Assembly: GCA_021397845.1 (NCBI GenBank) | Contig: CM038044.1 | Span: 102,236,942-102,300,941, forward strand | Length of the DNA: 64,000 bases | Origin: Areca catechu | Lineage: Eukaryota; Streptophyta; Magnoliopsida; Arecales; Arecaceae | Direction of reading: 5' to 3' | Notes under the pieces: generated by a model | Databases searched by the model: none | What the model saw: only the letters and a program-made list of their open reading frames with translations | Told to the model about the DNA's origin: nothing | Translations under genes and position numbers: made by a program | In this document: positions 52,953 through 63,871 of the stretch, one piece after another | How the letters are laid out: each line of letters begins with the position of its first letter | Numbering within the stretch: position 1 is the first letter of the stretch

Positions 52953-54479
52953 TAAAACTATTGAAGAAGCTGAAAATGATTGTAATTGGATTAATAGCAT
53001 GCAAGACGAACTTAACCAATTTAAAAGAAACATTGTTTGGACTCTTGTAGATAGGCCTTCAAATATTTCAATTATTGGCATAAAATGGGTTTTTAGAAAC
53101 AAACTTGATGAGAATGGAATTGTTATAAGAAATAAAGCTAGACTAGTTGCTAAAAGATACAATCAGGATGAAGGAATTGATTTTAATGAAACCTTTGCTC
53201 CTATGGCTAGACTTGAGGTAATTAGGCTATTGTTGGCTTTTACTTGTTTTATGAATTTTAAATTATTTCAAATAGATGTTAAAAGTACCTTTTTGAATGG
53301 TTTTATCGAAGAAGAGGTTTATGTTGAACAACTACCAGGTTTTGAAAATCATGAATTTCCAAACCATGTTTTCAAACATCATAAAGCATTGTATGGTTTG
53401 AAACAAGCTCCTAGAGCTTGGTATGATCATTTAAGTTCTTTCTTTCTCAAAAATGATTTTACTAGAGGTAATATTAACAAAACTTTATTTTTGAAGAAAA
53501 AGAATGATGATCTCTTAGTAGTACAAATATATGTAGATGATATCATATTCGGTGCTACTAACGAATCTCTTTCTCAAGAGTTTACAAAGTTAATGCAGGA
53601 TGAGTTCGAGATGAGCATGATGGGAGAACTTAACTTCTTCCTCAGACTCCAGATAAAGCAAACCAAAGAGGAGATCTTCATCAACCAAGCTAAGTACATA
53701 AAAGAAATACTAAAGAAGTTTGGGATGGAGAACACTAAGCCATTAGTTACGCCTATGAGCTCCTCTTGTAGACTTGACAAGGATGAATCAGGTAAAACTA
53801 TAGACCAAAAACTATATATCATGGCATGATTGGTTCATTATTATATCAAACTGCCAGTATGCCAGATATCATGTTTAGTGTTTGTATGTGTGCTAGATAT
53901 CAATCTAATCCTAAAGAGTCTCATCTTTTGGCTGTTAAATGCATACTTAGATATCTATCTGGCTCAATTGAGATTGGTCTTTGGTACTCTAGAGATTCTT
54001 CATTTGAATTGATTGCTTATTCTGATGCTGACTTTGCTGGGTGTAAACTTGATCGTAAAAGTACTAGTAGAACTTGTCAGTTTCTTGAAGTAAATTTAAT
54101 CTCATGGAGAAGCAAGAAACAGAATTCAGTTGCTCTATCTACGGCAGAAGCTGAATATGTAACAGCTGGAAGCTATTGTGCTCAAATCCTATGGATCAAA
54201 TAACAACTCGAAGATTTTGGCATTAAACTAATTAAGATACCCATAAGATGTGACAATACTAGTACAATCAATCTAACTAAGAATCCTGTGCAACATTCAA
54301 GAAGTAAACACATTGAAATAAGACATCATTTCATAAGAGGTCATGTACAAAACTCTAATGTGGTACTTGAATTTGTGTGTACTGATGATCAATTAGCTGA
54401 TGTGTTTGCCAAACCTTTGAGTGAAGAGAGATTTTGTTTGATTAGAAGAGGGTTAGGTGTCATTGATCCATTCTCCTAG
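52953..54479 (+). pseudogene. Reverse transcriptase and RNase H (E)
   Basis: After D the pol of E resumes with TIEEAENDCNWINSMQDELN. RT motifs: WTLVDRPSNISIIGIKWVFR, ARLVAKRYNQDEGIDFNETF, FQIDVKSTFLNGFIEEEVYV, LYGLKQAPRAWYDHL and the catalytic VQIYVDDIIFGATNE. After a frameshift near 53826, RNase H follows: MIGSLLYQTASMPDIMFSVC, ELIAYSDADFAGCKLDRKST, NSVALSTAEAEYVTAGS, a TAA near 54201, then PIRCDNTSTINLTKNPVQHS, HIEIRHHFIRGHV and ADVFAKPLSEERF. It ends at 54477-54479. The motifs fit the SIRE branch. One frameshift and one stop in 500 codons mean moderate decay. Confidence 0.9.
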
Positions 54480-55448
54480 AACTCTCTCAAATTCCTTCAT
54501 ACCTAAGTTATTTTTACTCAAAAATCACTTTTATTAAGTCCTAAAAGCTTTTAAAACTTTCCTTGAGATTTTGAAGATCTTTTAGATTTTTTTTTGGAAT
54601 TTCTTGGCCAAGTGTTGACACTTGGGTTTTGCGAAGTGTCGACACCTGACCAAGTATCGACACTTGAGAAACTCCAACTATCGACACTCGCGAAAATCTC
54701 AAACTTTTTTAGGGCAAAACCGAGCTTTTGTATTTCACTTTCCCCCATTTTCTCTCAAGCCATTGTGGTCCCCAAAAGTCCTCAACCCTCCGAAATCAAC
54801 TCTTTCCCTCTTTGCCCCGCCAAATCAAGGTAATCCTCTTCCCTCTCATTCATTTTGAAACCACGAACCCTAGTTTTTTATTTTCCATCCATTTTAACGA
54901 ATTTAAATCAAGTTTTTCAACATTTTGGATCATTTATAGGTTTCCATTTGGTTGGAATCTTGTGTATCCGCACTATTCTCGGATTTCCCCTTGGATTTTG
55001 ATCATTTCCTCACTTAATATATCCAATTTTCATGATTTCACTGTTACATTGCTTCATTTGGCCGAAATCCCAAATGCTTTCAAATTATTTTCAAATTTCT
55101 TGGCTATGTATTAAGTTTTCTCAAATTTCAATCATATGGAAGGAGTGTTTATCTTGATTTCATGATCTACATTTCGATTTTACCCCTCTTTCCACTATTT
55201 TATTGTTGGGTTTCCTACTTTTAAGCCTAAAACCCTAATATTCCTTGTTTTTTCCATGGATTTGTTTTATCTAAACATTCTACAAGGTCAATGTTATGTT
55301 AGATGCTTTAGATTACTTAGTTTTAGTATTGGCATAAAAACTTTGTTTTGGAAAAACCACTCATTTGATAGTTTTCCCTCTTTTTAAACTATTAAAATTT
55401 TACTCGGCATTATTTTTATCACTTCAACCAATTTTCTAAAAGCTTTTA
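54480..55448 (+). other. Region after pol of E, with four more palindrome copies
   Basis: At 54611-54690 four variants of AAGTGTCGACACTTG occur (GTGTTGACACTTGGG, AAGTGTCGACACCTG, AAGTATCGACACTTG, CTATCGACACTCG), the motif that fills the LTR of E. The rest is T-rich and has no recognisable frame. It may hold the promoter or a splice leader of the downstream ORF; that is inference. Confidence 0.55.
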
Positions 55449-56897
55449 TGGTGGGGACACCGGAGGCACCAGAATAAGACAGAGGCTTCTCAACCCTCTG
55501 TGAATTGATCAATAATTTATGAGTCCATCTGTAATAAGGGCTTAGCCCATCTGAGTCCATTTTAGTTGTTATTTGAGTCTTTTGAGTTTTAGTTCTGTAC
55601 TAGTCAGCTCATATTGAGCTAGTTCAGTCCAGTGTTAGTCAGCTCATGTCGAGCTAATTTTATTTTTTGAGTCCTATTCAACCATATTGAAGACTCAAGA
55701 CCACATCATACAAGTGAAGACCAAGTCTAACTAGATTGAAGACATGGAAGTATAGCCCATGTCCAACCCAGCTTGAAGATTTGAAGACCCCAGGAGGAAA
55801 AATTCAGAAAACCCTGATTTCTTGTAGATGCCCTCCAGATGCCCAGATTCCCTTCCAGATGCCAAAATATATTCATATACCAAGGCATCTATGATTTTAG
55901 AGGTCCATCTGCATCCTAGCCCAAAGAAATCAAGCCCAGGCGCCAAGCCCAAGCCCCTAAGAAGCAAGATACTAGGGAATATTCCTACTACCTGGCTACC
56001 AAACCACCCCAGCTTCCAGAGGCCCAAACCCATGCACCTGAGCCCCTTTGGGCCGGCCTCTTACTGCTCCTAGAAGCCCAACACACCCCCTTAGGCATCC
56101 TTGGAGTGTTGGCTAAGTCAAGAGAATTTTTAGGGATTTTTTTACCTAATGTTTCTTTATTTTCTAGCTAGGGTTTGAGAGGGAAAAGGATTCTTATGTA
56201 AAGACTTATGAGCCCTTACTTGGAGCCCAAGGTTAAGAGTCTATTTAAAGGACCCTAGCCTCTTGTATGAAGAGAGATTTTTGATATGAAATAAATCTTG
56301 AGTTCTTATATTGTTTTGTGTGATTACCCTGCTGTGTGCATAAAGGGGTTTGAGAGTTCTTCTTCCCGATATTTTCTACCATCTTCTTGCCGCCAACCAT
56401 CCTTCCAGCTCCCTCCAAAATTTTTATTTCTTTGCTATTTTCCTTTGTTTTCTTGATTTTCTCTAAGTTTTCTAACCCCTGATAGGTCATTTGTAGGTCC
56501 CCGAGTTCCTACGAATCCAACGACTCCAACCAAGCCTCAATCGGACCATCGAGTAGAAAGCCGGGTATCTGCGTGTCTTTGGCTCGATTTTCCAGGCCGC
56601 ATCCATCGAGGAACGAGAGATCCCTTCACTGCGATCTTCACCAGGCACTTCAGACATTGTCAGGTACACCCCCTCTACCTCCAGTAATTATATTGTAGGA
56701 GAACTTGCCCTAACCGAGGCTTCTCAGTCCCGGCGATCCTTCTTTAGTACTTTTCTAGGTTCTAATCTGCATGCTTGGCTTCAAAAATTCATACAAAATT
56801 TTCTACAACTAATTTTGATCTGAAATTCGGGAATTAATCACCTAACCCCACATATAAAACATACAAAAAGAATTGCATGCATATTAGTCCCGCATCA
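55449..56897 (+). repeat. Solo LTR of family B (1449 bp) with TTTTA target duplication
   Basis: It runs from TGGTGGGGACACCGGAGG to AGTCCCGCATCA and is the reverse complement of the B LTRs. The flanks TTTTA (55444-55448 and 56898-56902) are identical, and neither PBS nor interior is present, so it is a true solo LTR made by recombination between two LTRs. A TATTTAAAGG promoter word lies at 56242-56251. Confidence 0.93.
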
Positions 56898-57137
56898 TTT
56901 TATCTCTCGAATTCATGTTTTGAAGTCTATCCTTAAGTCAATTTGATTTTTGCTCCAGTTTTCAAAACAAACCCTAGCTTTTATTAAACCAGTATCCTTC
57001 TTTTAGAAAAACTCAGGCTTGATTAGTCTCCTTAAGTCTAACCCTTGGCCGATCTTTAGTTCTCAACCTGCTTAAAACTTGTCCACCCTTCAGTATGTTT
57101 ACCCTCTTCCTTTTCCTTCTTGCTCAGCTTGTTGTAA

Positions 57138-58769
57138 TGGGTCCAAGGAAGAAACTAACTGTTAGGAGTAGGATTGGATAGAGTTCTGAGAGGAGGACAA
57201 AGACCCGGCACGATGTTGGACAGGCTAGTAGTTCTGTAGCTCCAGTTTCCCCCTGTAGAGAGGATGGCAGGGAAGACCGTGGCTGTGGGCAGATAGATCG
57301 ACTTGGAGTTCTTTGATTGACAACACTTCCTGATTTGGCAGATACTCTCAGATGTCAGATTAGTACCTTTTTGCACTATGCATGAGAGGTACTATCCTCA
57401 TCTGGTGAGAGAGTTCTATGGTGCATTGGACTGTCGATGATTATTATGGAGCACCATCATCAAGGGAGTAGGGATTTCATTGACCAAGGAGCTATTGAGT
57501 AGAGTTTGGGAGATTCCTCACCGAGGTGCATGTATTTTCTCAATAGAGGATAGAGAGGTAGCTTTTAGATGTATTCTTGAGCGAGAGGACGTTCGCGGTG
57601 TGACAGTGGTCACCACAAACCAGTTTTCCGTCGAGATGTGCTTGCTACATCACATCACTACTCGAATCTAGCTTCCGAAGACTGGATGATTTGACTTCAT
57701 CACGGAGCAGGAGTTGATGTTGATGGCCAGTCTGTCTCAGAGGACCCAGGTTGATATTCCCTCACTTATGCTAGTTTAGATGCGTGATGCGGTGACACAG
57801 AGGAGACTTTGTTTGCCATACGGGATGGTGCTGACCCGTTTGTTTCATGCTTGTAGAGTTCCTTTGGAGGGGGAGATCCCCAAGGAGATTCTACACATCG
57901 ATGTATATGACGAGCGATCGCTACACCGGATGGGCTATCATTTGGTTGTAGGGCGCTGGTCCAGGAGAGAGTCTGGTCAGGAGTCAGACGAGGAGGATGA
58001 GATCAGAGAGGCTGAGGCCTGGCCATCAGGGCTAGTCAGTACACCTCCTCTTGTTGCTCTAGCATCAGAGGCAAAGGCTGTGACTCCTATTGCTACACCT
58101 TCGGCTCCTCCTCCATCGACTACTGAGGTATTCTTTAAGGAGCACTCCTGGTAGCAGTTTGCTGAGGTACGGAGTGAGTTAGTTGGTCTTGGAGTGAGGA
58201 CAACTCAGTTGAGGATTGAGATAGAGGGCCTTAAAGCCCACACAGCTTCAGAGCACGCTAAGCTACGTCACATTATGGAGGCAGGCTTTGCACGCATTAA
58301 GGACCTGATCAGATCATTCCTTCCTCCAGTAACTCCTGCAGCCCCACATGCTGATGATGATGACCACCCAGACAGACATGATGACACTGATGAGGGTGGT
58401 ACTGGTGATGGAGATGGTGATGATGGTGATGACTGTGATGATTCTGATGCTGATGATTCTAGTGATATGAGTTTAGATGGCAGCGTTGATCATGTTAAAC
58501 GATATCAGATGCTCAGTAGAGATGATCCTCCAGCTACTCCCGTAGTCCCACCTCCAGCTAATATAGTTGATTCCACTCCAGATTTTATTACTCTAGCTGA
58601 GATGCTTTCCCCTCCATGCACTAGATCTTCCAAGGTTGTACCCTTACTAGGACCTTCTGGCCGTACTAGGAGTCGTAGGGCTTTAGCCCAGGGACCTCTT
58701 AAGGCTTTAGTTCCTAGATCTAGGATTAGTGTCCCAATTACTCTTGAGCTTCCATCTGATGAGGATTAG
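57138..58769 (+). pseudogene. Extra ORF downstream of pol in E, Transposase_32-like with acidic tail
   Basis: From the candidate ATG at 57138 (MGPRKKLTVRSR) the reading is broken by about six stops and at least one frameshift. In one frame from about 57360 it shows ERYYPHLVREFYGALDC, a stop, KGVGISLTKELLSRVWEIPH, FSVEMCLLHHITTRI, and MRDAVTQRRLCLPYGMVLTR. These match, from memory, the 'putative plant transposon protein' domain (Transposase_32) common in plant repeats. A coiled-coil part follows (GVRTTQLRIEIEGLKAHTAS), then an Asp-rich GAT-repeat tract (58342-58480) and a basic, Pro-rich C-terminus ending at 58769. SIRE elements often have an ORF here that has been called env-like. I see no signal peptide or transmembrane segment. 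Confidence 0.6.
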
Positions 58770-59348
58770 CCTCACATATGTTCATTCTGGTGTATGTTAT
58801 CTATGTTTTATGCTTATTTACTCCTGTTGTATCATGTTGTTTCAGTGTTGCTGATGAGTCAGCAAATTTTGTACTGAAAACCTAACTTGATACATATATA
58901 TATACATTTCACTTTGGTGCTTACATTGTTTGAATTCACTATGTTTGATTTTGGCTTTGACAATCCTGAATTAGATACTTTACTTTTTGGCTTTGATTCC
59001 TGTTTACTCTTGAAAAACTAAATCTTATATTTGCTCTACTACTTTTTATCTATATGCACTTTTTGAGGGGGAGCTTGCTCCATTTTCTATTTAATGATTG
59101 ACAAAAAGGGGGAGTAGAAATATATTATATGGTTAATTTAAATTTCAAAATTGATATTTCAAACTTCATCTTGCTCTACAAAACTTGTTCTGATATGAAT
59201 TGTTTCACTAAGGAAGAGATTCATCCCTCTTAACTATGTAAGTTGTAATTGTATGAGCTTGAGATCATATTTATGAAGAATCATATCTGAAATTTGAATT
59301 TAAATGATTATTTACTCAAGGTTTTGTCATCATCAAAAAGGGAGAGAT
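58770..59348 (+). other. 3' untranslated part of E with two polypurine tracts
   Basis: GACAAAAAGGGGGAGTAGAAA at 59100-59120 looks like a second, upstream polypurine tract. The terminal one (AAAAAGGGAGAGAT, about 59334-59347) lies directly before the LTR. A GAGGGGGAGC word lies near 59065. The rest is A/T-rich and non-coding. Confidence 0.65.
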
Positions 59349-60800
59349 TGTTGGCTCTACCTCATGATTTTGATGAATAACAAAATGTTGAGTACATATT
59401 TGTACTAATATCTATTTCTAGTTCTGAGTTTTCAGGAAACAAGCATCTCAAATTCTCAAAATTAAAGTATCGTGGCATGCTTTAGCACGAAGTATCTTTC
59501 ACGATTTGAGGAGTCTTTTCCATGCAAAAAGGGCTTAAACGTGTTCAATTATTACTTATTTATATTGCATTTAAGTTTCATAAACAATACTTTTGTTTTT
59601 GGCTTGATCGGCACTTAATTCTGAATTTTGCAGAATCAAGTGTTGACAACTGGATGCCTGAGTGTCGACACTTCAGCATTTGGCACGTAGAAAATCTCCT
59701 TGGCATGCCAAGTGTCGATATCCAGAACTCAAGTATCGATACCTGAAACTCAAGTATCGATACTTAAGTTTCCAAGTGTCGACTCAAGGCCTGAGACTTT
59801 TTGAAAATCCAGAACTTGGCCATGGAGAGTTTTTGTGTCAAATGTCGACACCTGTGAATCAAGTGTCGACACTTGAAAGTTCAAGTGTCGACACCTGGAA
59901 ATCAAGTGTCGACACCTGACAGCCAAGTGTCAACACTTGGGTTCTGACAACCTTAATGGATCTATTTTTCTGAGTTATAGAAATGTCTTTTCAAGCTCCC
60001 AACGGCTAGATTTGAAGCTCCAATGGTTACAAACCATTTTTTGAAAGTTTTTGAAGTATTTAAGCTTTGCCAAACTCATTCTTGAAGCATTGAAGTCCAT
60101 TAAAAGCTCAAAAGCCAATATTCCCTCAAAAACTTCACTTCAAAAGCCATTAAAAGAGAGATTCCCTAAAAAAGCTTACAAGGCTATCCTTTCATCATTC
60201 CAAAAAGAGAGCTTGAATAATATTCCAAGGAGAAGACAAGATAAGCATCAATTAGAGACTCAAAGCTTTCATTCTACTCTTGAAGAGAGTTTGTTTTGTT
60301 TATTTAAATTGTATATCTGAAATTCTCTTGTGTTTTGACCTAGCTTTCAAGGGTTTCTTGAAAGTAGGTTGTTGTGGTTGTTAATGAGCCAAAGGGACAA
60401 AACCAACTAGGGTTGACTTGTGAGCCCAAAGACAAAACAAGTATAAAAGTTTGTTGGTGAGCCTAGGTGATAAAACCAACATAGATTTTGACTTGTGAGC
60501 CTTTGGAAAAACAAGTCGGTTGTAATCTTAGAGAGATTATAGTGGAGTTCCCAAGGGTGGCTTGGCAAGTGGATGAGGTGCTAGGTTGGCACCGAACCAC
60601 TATAAACCTTGTATTTGTGTGTGATTATCTCTTCTACCTCTTGCTCTTTACTTTTTGTACTCTAATTATTGCTTTCTGCTACATATAATCTAGTGCATCA
60701 ATTTCATTACTCACAAACACCACAAGGCCTGCACATTATTGCTTTAAATTTTTTAAAATACCCAATTCACCCCCCTCTTGGGCTCCATTTCTGGGCAACA
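59349..60800 (+). repeat. 3' LTR of E (about 1452 bp)
   Basis: It starts TGTTGGCTCTACCTCATG and ends CATTTCTGGGCAACA. It matches the 5' LTR over its whole length. CTCTG follows. Confidence 0.9.
59637..59945. repeat. Phased palindrome array in the E 3' LTR
   Basis: It is the counterpart of 11640-11945 with the same order and spacing of AAGTGTCGACACTTG variants. Several copies are closer to the perfect palindrome here than in the 5' LTR. Confidence 0.8.
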
Positions 60801-60805
60801 CTCTG

Positions 60806-61062
60806 AATCCTGGATGTGGCCTGGTGGAACTCCAAAATAGGATAACCTCTTCTCTTGTACAAAAATTAAGCTTATACTGGACTCATAACTGATGTACAGG
60901 ACTCAAAATACTAACTAGGTTGAGGGTTGAAACAAAGAAACTAACCTCAACTTATTATATGACTCAATCTTAATTGATTACAAAATTTTCAAAACTTTGA
61001 CATATGACTAAGTAAACCATATACGATCCAGTAATCTGTGTCTGATCTTGGTGTCCCTACCA
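60806..61062 (-). repeat. LTR of G, 5' portion (257 bp), after E
   Basis: It ends on the plus strand as TTGGTGTCCCTACCA, the reverse of the LTR start TGGTRGGGACACC. The reverse complement resembles the start of the LTR at 62322 (GATCAGACACA..TTACTGGATC.., GTTGAGG/GTTAAGG..). It completes the LTR that begins at 10071. Confidence 0.75.
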
Positions 61063-61909
61063 ACCTCTTATTTCTTGCCCTTTCTAGAAACGTCTAGCAT
61101 TTCTAGGACTATTAGATTGCATTTTATAGAGGTTAGCATGTTGCATACATTCATTAAGCATGTCATGTTTGCATCTTACTTCTAGAGGATCCTATGGCAT
61201 CTGTTGGGAGTGCATGCCAAGTTCTCATCTGCATGCCACCCACCTGACCAAGGGCCAAACCCATAGTTGTAGTTTAAGGTTTAGTCGAGTCTGCATATCA
61301 ATAAGTGTTGGAATGAGTCATTTTCCTTCATTAGGTGTTATGAGTTTTTGCACTGCATGATTAGAGATCTGCATGAGAAATTAATCATAAGATTAATGTA
61401 AGCATTGGTTTTATTAAAACATGGTTAATTCTCAAAAAGAGTTCAAGAGTTTGCTAGAGAAATCTTGTGATGATTAGGCTTCATACCCATAGAACTAGAT
61501 CCATCAAAGTGAGCCAGTAATGATACCCAGTACCTATGTTACCGCCTAATTAGGCATTAAGCTCAACCTTTAATATCTCAGACTTAGTTGAGTATAGGGA
61601 GCCAGCAATGATACTCAGTGAGCCTATTGAGCCTGATCCTTTCTTTGAGAGCGAACCCAACCCTGAGTATCCACTATCAAATTAGCCTATGAGAGAAAAT
61701 GATTGAGCATATCCTGAACGACCAAGTCATTAGTACCCAAAACAAAGGCTTCCAATGATTTTGGTTTGTTGGCAAGCTCGACCAGAATCCGAGGATCTAC
61801 GGATCACTCAAGAGGATCCGCAACACCTCAACCCAGACCCGTCAGAGTAGTACCAGAGCCAGATCGACCTTTACTCGTTAGGGTCGAGTTCCTCCCATCT
61901 CAGGAGAAT
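61063..61909 (+). pseudogene. L: decayed integrase core and C-terminus of a chromovirus derivative
   Basis: Near 61180-61265 the frame reads ILWHLLGVHAKFSSACHPPD, the last part of a gypsy integrase core (compare WHLLGTHGKFS in A). The following non-coding link (GAGTCTGC...AAGTGTTGG) resembles the link between the two frames of T1 and A. Near 61500-61900 there are remnants of the integrase C-terminal domain and of the chromodomain, readable only with several frameshifts (VGKLDQNPR for the WQGRPES motif), then TCGAGTTCCTCCCATCTCAG and a GGAGAATT polypurine tract. It is the oldest-looking member of the T1/A group. Confidence 0.65.
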
Positions 61910-62321
61910 TGATATAGGACATTAGGAGCAGACTAGAGTTTCAAGGTTCCAATCTCTAATTCCTGTGTTGGGTAATCAGTCACTTGTAAGTTGAGTCCAT
62001 CAAGGTAAATTGAGTCTTGTAATGAAGTCTAATTTTTGAGTCCTATAATAAGGTGAGCTAATTGGGTTCACTAAGTCAAGAGTCTTGTGAGTTTCAATCT
62101 AGTCACATGAGTCTTGTAAATTTTGGTTTTCATTCAAGTCAAGTTCAAGAGGAGGATCATTAGATCAAAAGAGTCACCATGCCCCAATGAATGAGGCATC
62201 ATGCATCCAACCAGGCCTCCACTCAAGCCACCCCTGCCTAGGCCCCTGGTCCACACTCATGATGCCCAAGGTCCCAAGCATTGGCACCCAGTTTAGATCC
62301 ACCAAGGAAGTGGTGCCCAGA
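61910..62321 (+). repeat. LTR of L, 5' part
   Basis: It starts TGATATAGGACATTAGGAGCAG, a mutated form of TGGTGGGGACACCAGGAG, directly after the polypurine tract. It is interrupted by LTR M at 62322. Confidence 0.6.
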
Positions 62322-62605
62322 TGGTGGGGACACCAGGATCAGACACAAATCACTGGATCCCATATGGTTTACTGATTAGAATTTTCAGAACCTTAGTCAT
62401 GTGTCATAATTTTGTAACAAAGTAGATTGAGTCTGTAATAAGTTAAGGCTAGTTGATTTGTCTCAACCCTAGTTAGTCTATTGAGTCCTATACTTGAGTA
62501 TGAGTTCAGTGAGAGTTCAGTTTTTGTACAAGATGAGAGGAAACATAGTTTTGGAGAACTTTGGAGCACTAACAGGCCATATCCAGGAGCTAGAGGCCCA
62601 AATGC
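62322..62605 (+). repeat. M: 5' part of a family-G LTR
   Basis: It starts TGGTGGGGACACCAGGATCAG and follows the reversed sequence of 60806-61062. It is cut by the family-C LTR at 62606. Confidence 0.7.
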
Positions 62606-63854
62606 TGGTGCGGGCACCAGACTTATAAGAAGACTTCAGAGCTTCATTTGGATCTCTGATTGACATTGCCCGAGAAATTAGGGTTTGTAATAAAGGTTGA
62701 CCTGGTCAACCAGTTTATTTATTTTTATTTATTTCTTGAGTCACCATTTAAATTTTGTTGAGTCATGTTGACTCGGTGCAAGTCCCGATGTGGTTTCAAT
62801 TTTATCCAAAATGGTGCCGCAATTGTCTTCCAATCAAATCAAGGTCCAAAATGGTGCCACATTTGTCTTCCAATCAAATCAAGGTCCAAGCAAGTGGAGG
62901 CCACACTCCAAGCCACACACCCAGCCACACTCCGAGCACACGCCAGGGTCCAGGAGGCGCCACAGAGGCATCCCAGTGTCATGGTCCCCACATCAATGAA
63001 GAAAAAATTATTTTTGCTATTCTCTTATGTTGAGTAACCTAGGTTTCTCTTCTTCCGCACTATTCTAAGTGTTGAGCTCCGTGAGGGGGTAATCCGGGTT
63101 CCATTGGAGCCTTGAGGAGGTGAGAGATCTCCATCTTTATCCAAAACCCTAGGTTAGCCACTTAAAAATCCAAAACCCTAGCCGCCCTTCATTATTTTCA
63201 ATCCATTGAACCCTAGCTCCTTCCATCTCCCACGACCTCTCTCTCTCTACAAGTCCAGGCCATCCACCTTCATCCAGATCCAGTCCGGCTACTTCAGATC
63301 CAGAGCAAGTTCTAAGGAAAATCACATCAGCTTCCAGGAGAATCCAGTTTTCAGCAATTTCAATCTTCAAGTTCATCAACCTGGTAAATTTTTCCCTTGA
63401 CTCTCTGATTCCATCAATTGTTTTTCTTCTCTTCCAGATCTTGAGTTCAGGAGAAGCCAACCCGCCAAAGGACCAGTATTGGAGGATCCATTGCGAAGAT
63501 ATCTGAATCCGAGGATCCAACAATCTGCTCGGGAGAGTTCTTCCACCAAAATCTGTGAAGATCATTGTCTGGTTAGGTAAACCATCTCTTCTCTTTATTT
63601 CTGTTCTGTTGAAAGTTCGGAGCGAAACCCTAGGTCTGGGAGTTTCTCAACCCCCAGCGATCCGTTGCTTCTGAACTACTCTGATAATTTAGTTTCCTTA
63701 AAATTGTGCTTTCAATTATCATATTAGTATCTTTCAATGTTAGGTTAACTTTTCTTTGATTTGAAGCCAACTTCTACAAACATATAAAAACAACAAAAAA
63801 ATTAGTTAATCTTAATTTACTTCCGCATCGCATCCCTTTATTTGTTCTGCATCA
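62606..63854 (+). repeat. 5' LTR of C3 (family C, 1249 bp)
   Basis: It starts TGGTGCGGGCACCAGACTTA and ends TTTGTTCTGCATCA. It is about 350-500 bp shorter than C2 and C1, with the difference in the first half. The last 600 bp match closely. Confidence 0.88.
62806..62884. repeat. Two-copy 40-bp tandem repeat in the C3 LTR
   Basis: TCCAAAATGGTGCCGCAATT and TCCAAAATGGTGCCACATTT begin two units, both going on with GTCTTCCAATCAAATCAAGG. It is not seen in C1 or C2. Confidence 0.75.
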
Positions 63855-63858
63855 TTTT

Positions 63859-63871
63859 TGGTATCAGAGCC
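63859..63871 (+). other. Primer binding site of C3 (initiator tRNA-Met type)
   Basis: TGGTATCAGAGCC follows the LTR end after four T residues. Confidence 0.93.

Larger units (their letters stand above)
11353..60800 (+). mobile_element. E: SIRE-like Ty1/copia element carrying nested insertions
   Basis: LTRs of about 1454 and 1452 bp flank gag (UBN2 type), protease, integrase, RT and RNase H in copia order, then an extra downstream ORF, which is typical of the SIRE lineage. Left flank CTTTG (11348-11352) and right flank CTCTG (60801-60805) are a 4/5 target duplication, as expected of an old insertion. The first base pair of the left LTR is TA in place of TG. Removing C1, D and the solo LTR leaves about 11.2 kb. 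All coding parts carry stops. Confidence 0.85.
8797..61062 (-). mobile_element. G: chromovirus-type element, 5' part only, split by element E
   Basis: Read on the minus strand it has a 5' LTR (61062-60806 plus 11352-10071), PBS, leader and the start of gag, then stops near 8797 where J-like sequence begins. Element E inserted in its LTR: 11353-60805 is foreign to it. The rest of G and its 3' LTR are not in the window. The gag start and leader block place it with A, B, C2 and T1. Confidence 0.7.

Noticed and set aside
54728..55114. 128-codon frame after pol of E
   Set aside because: T-rich sequence gives Phe/Ser/Leu-rich translations in several frames. No conserved motif or sensible start.
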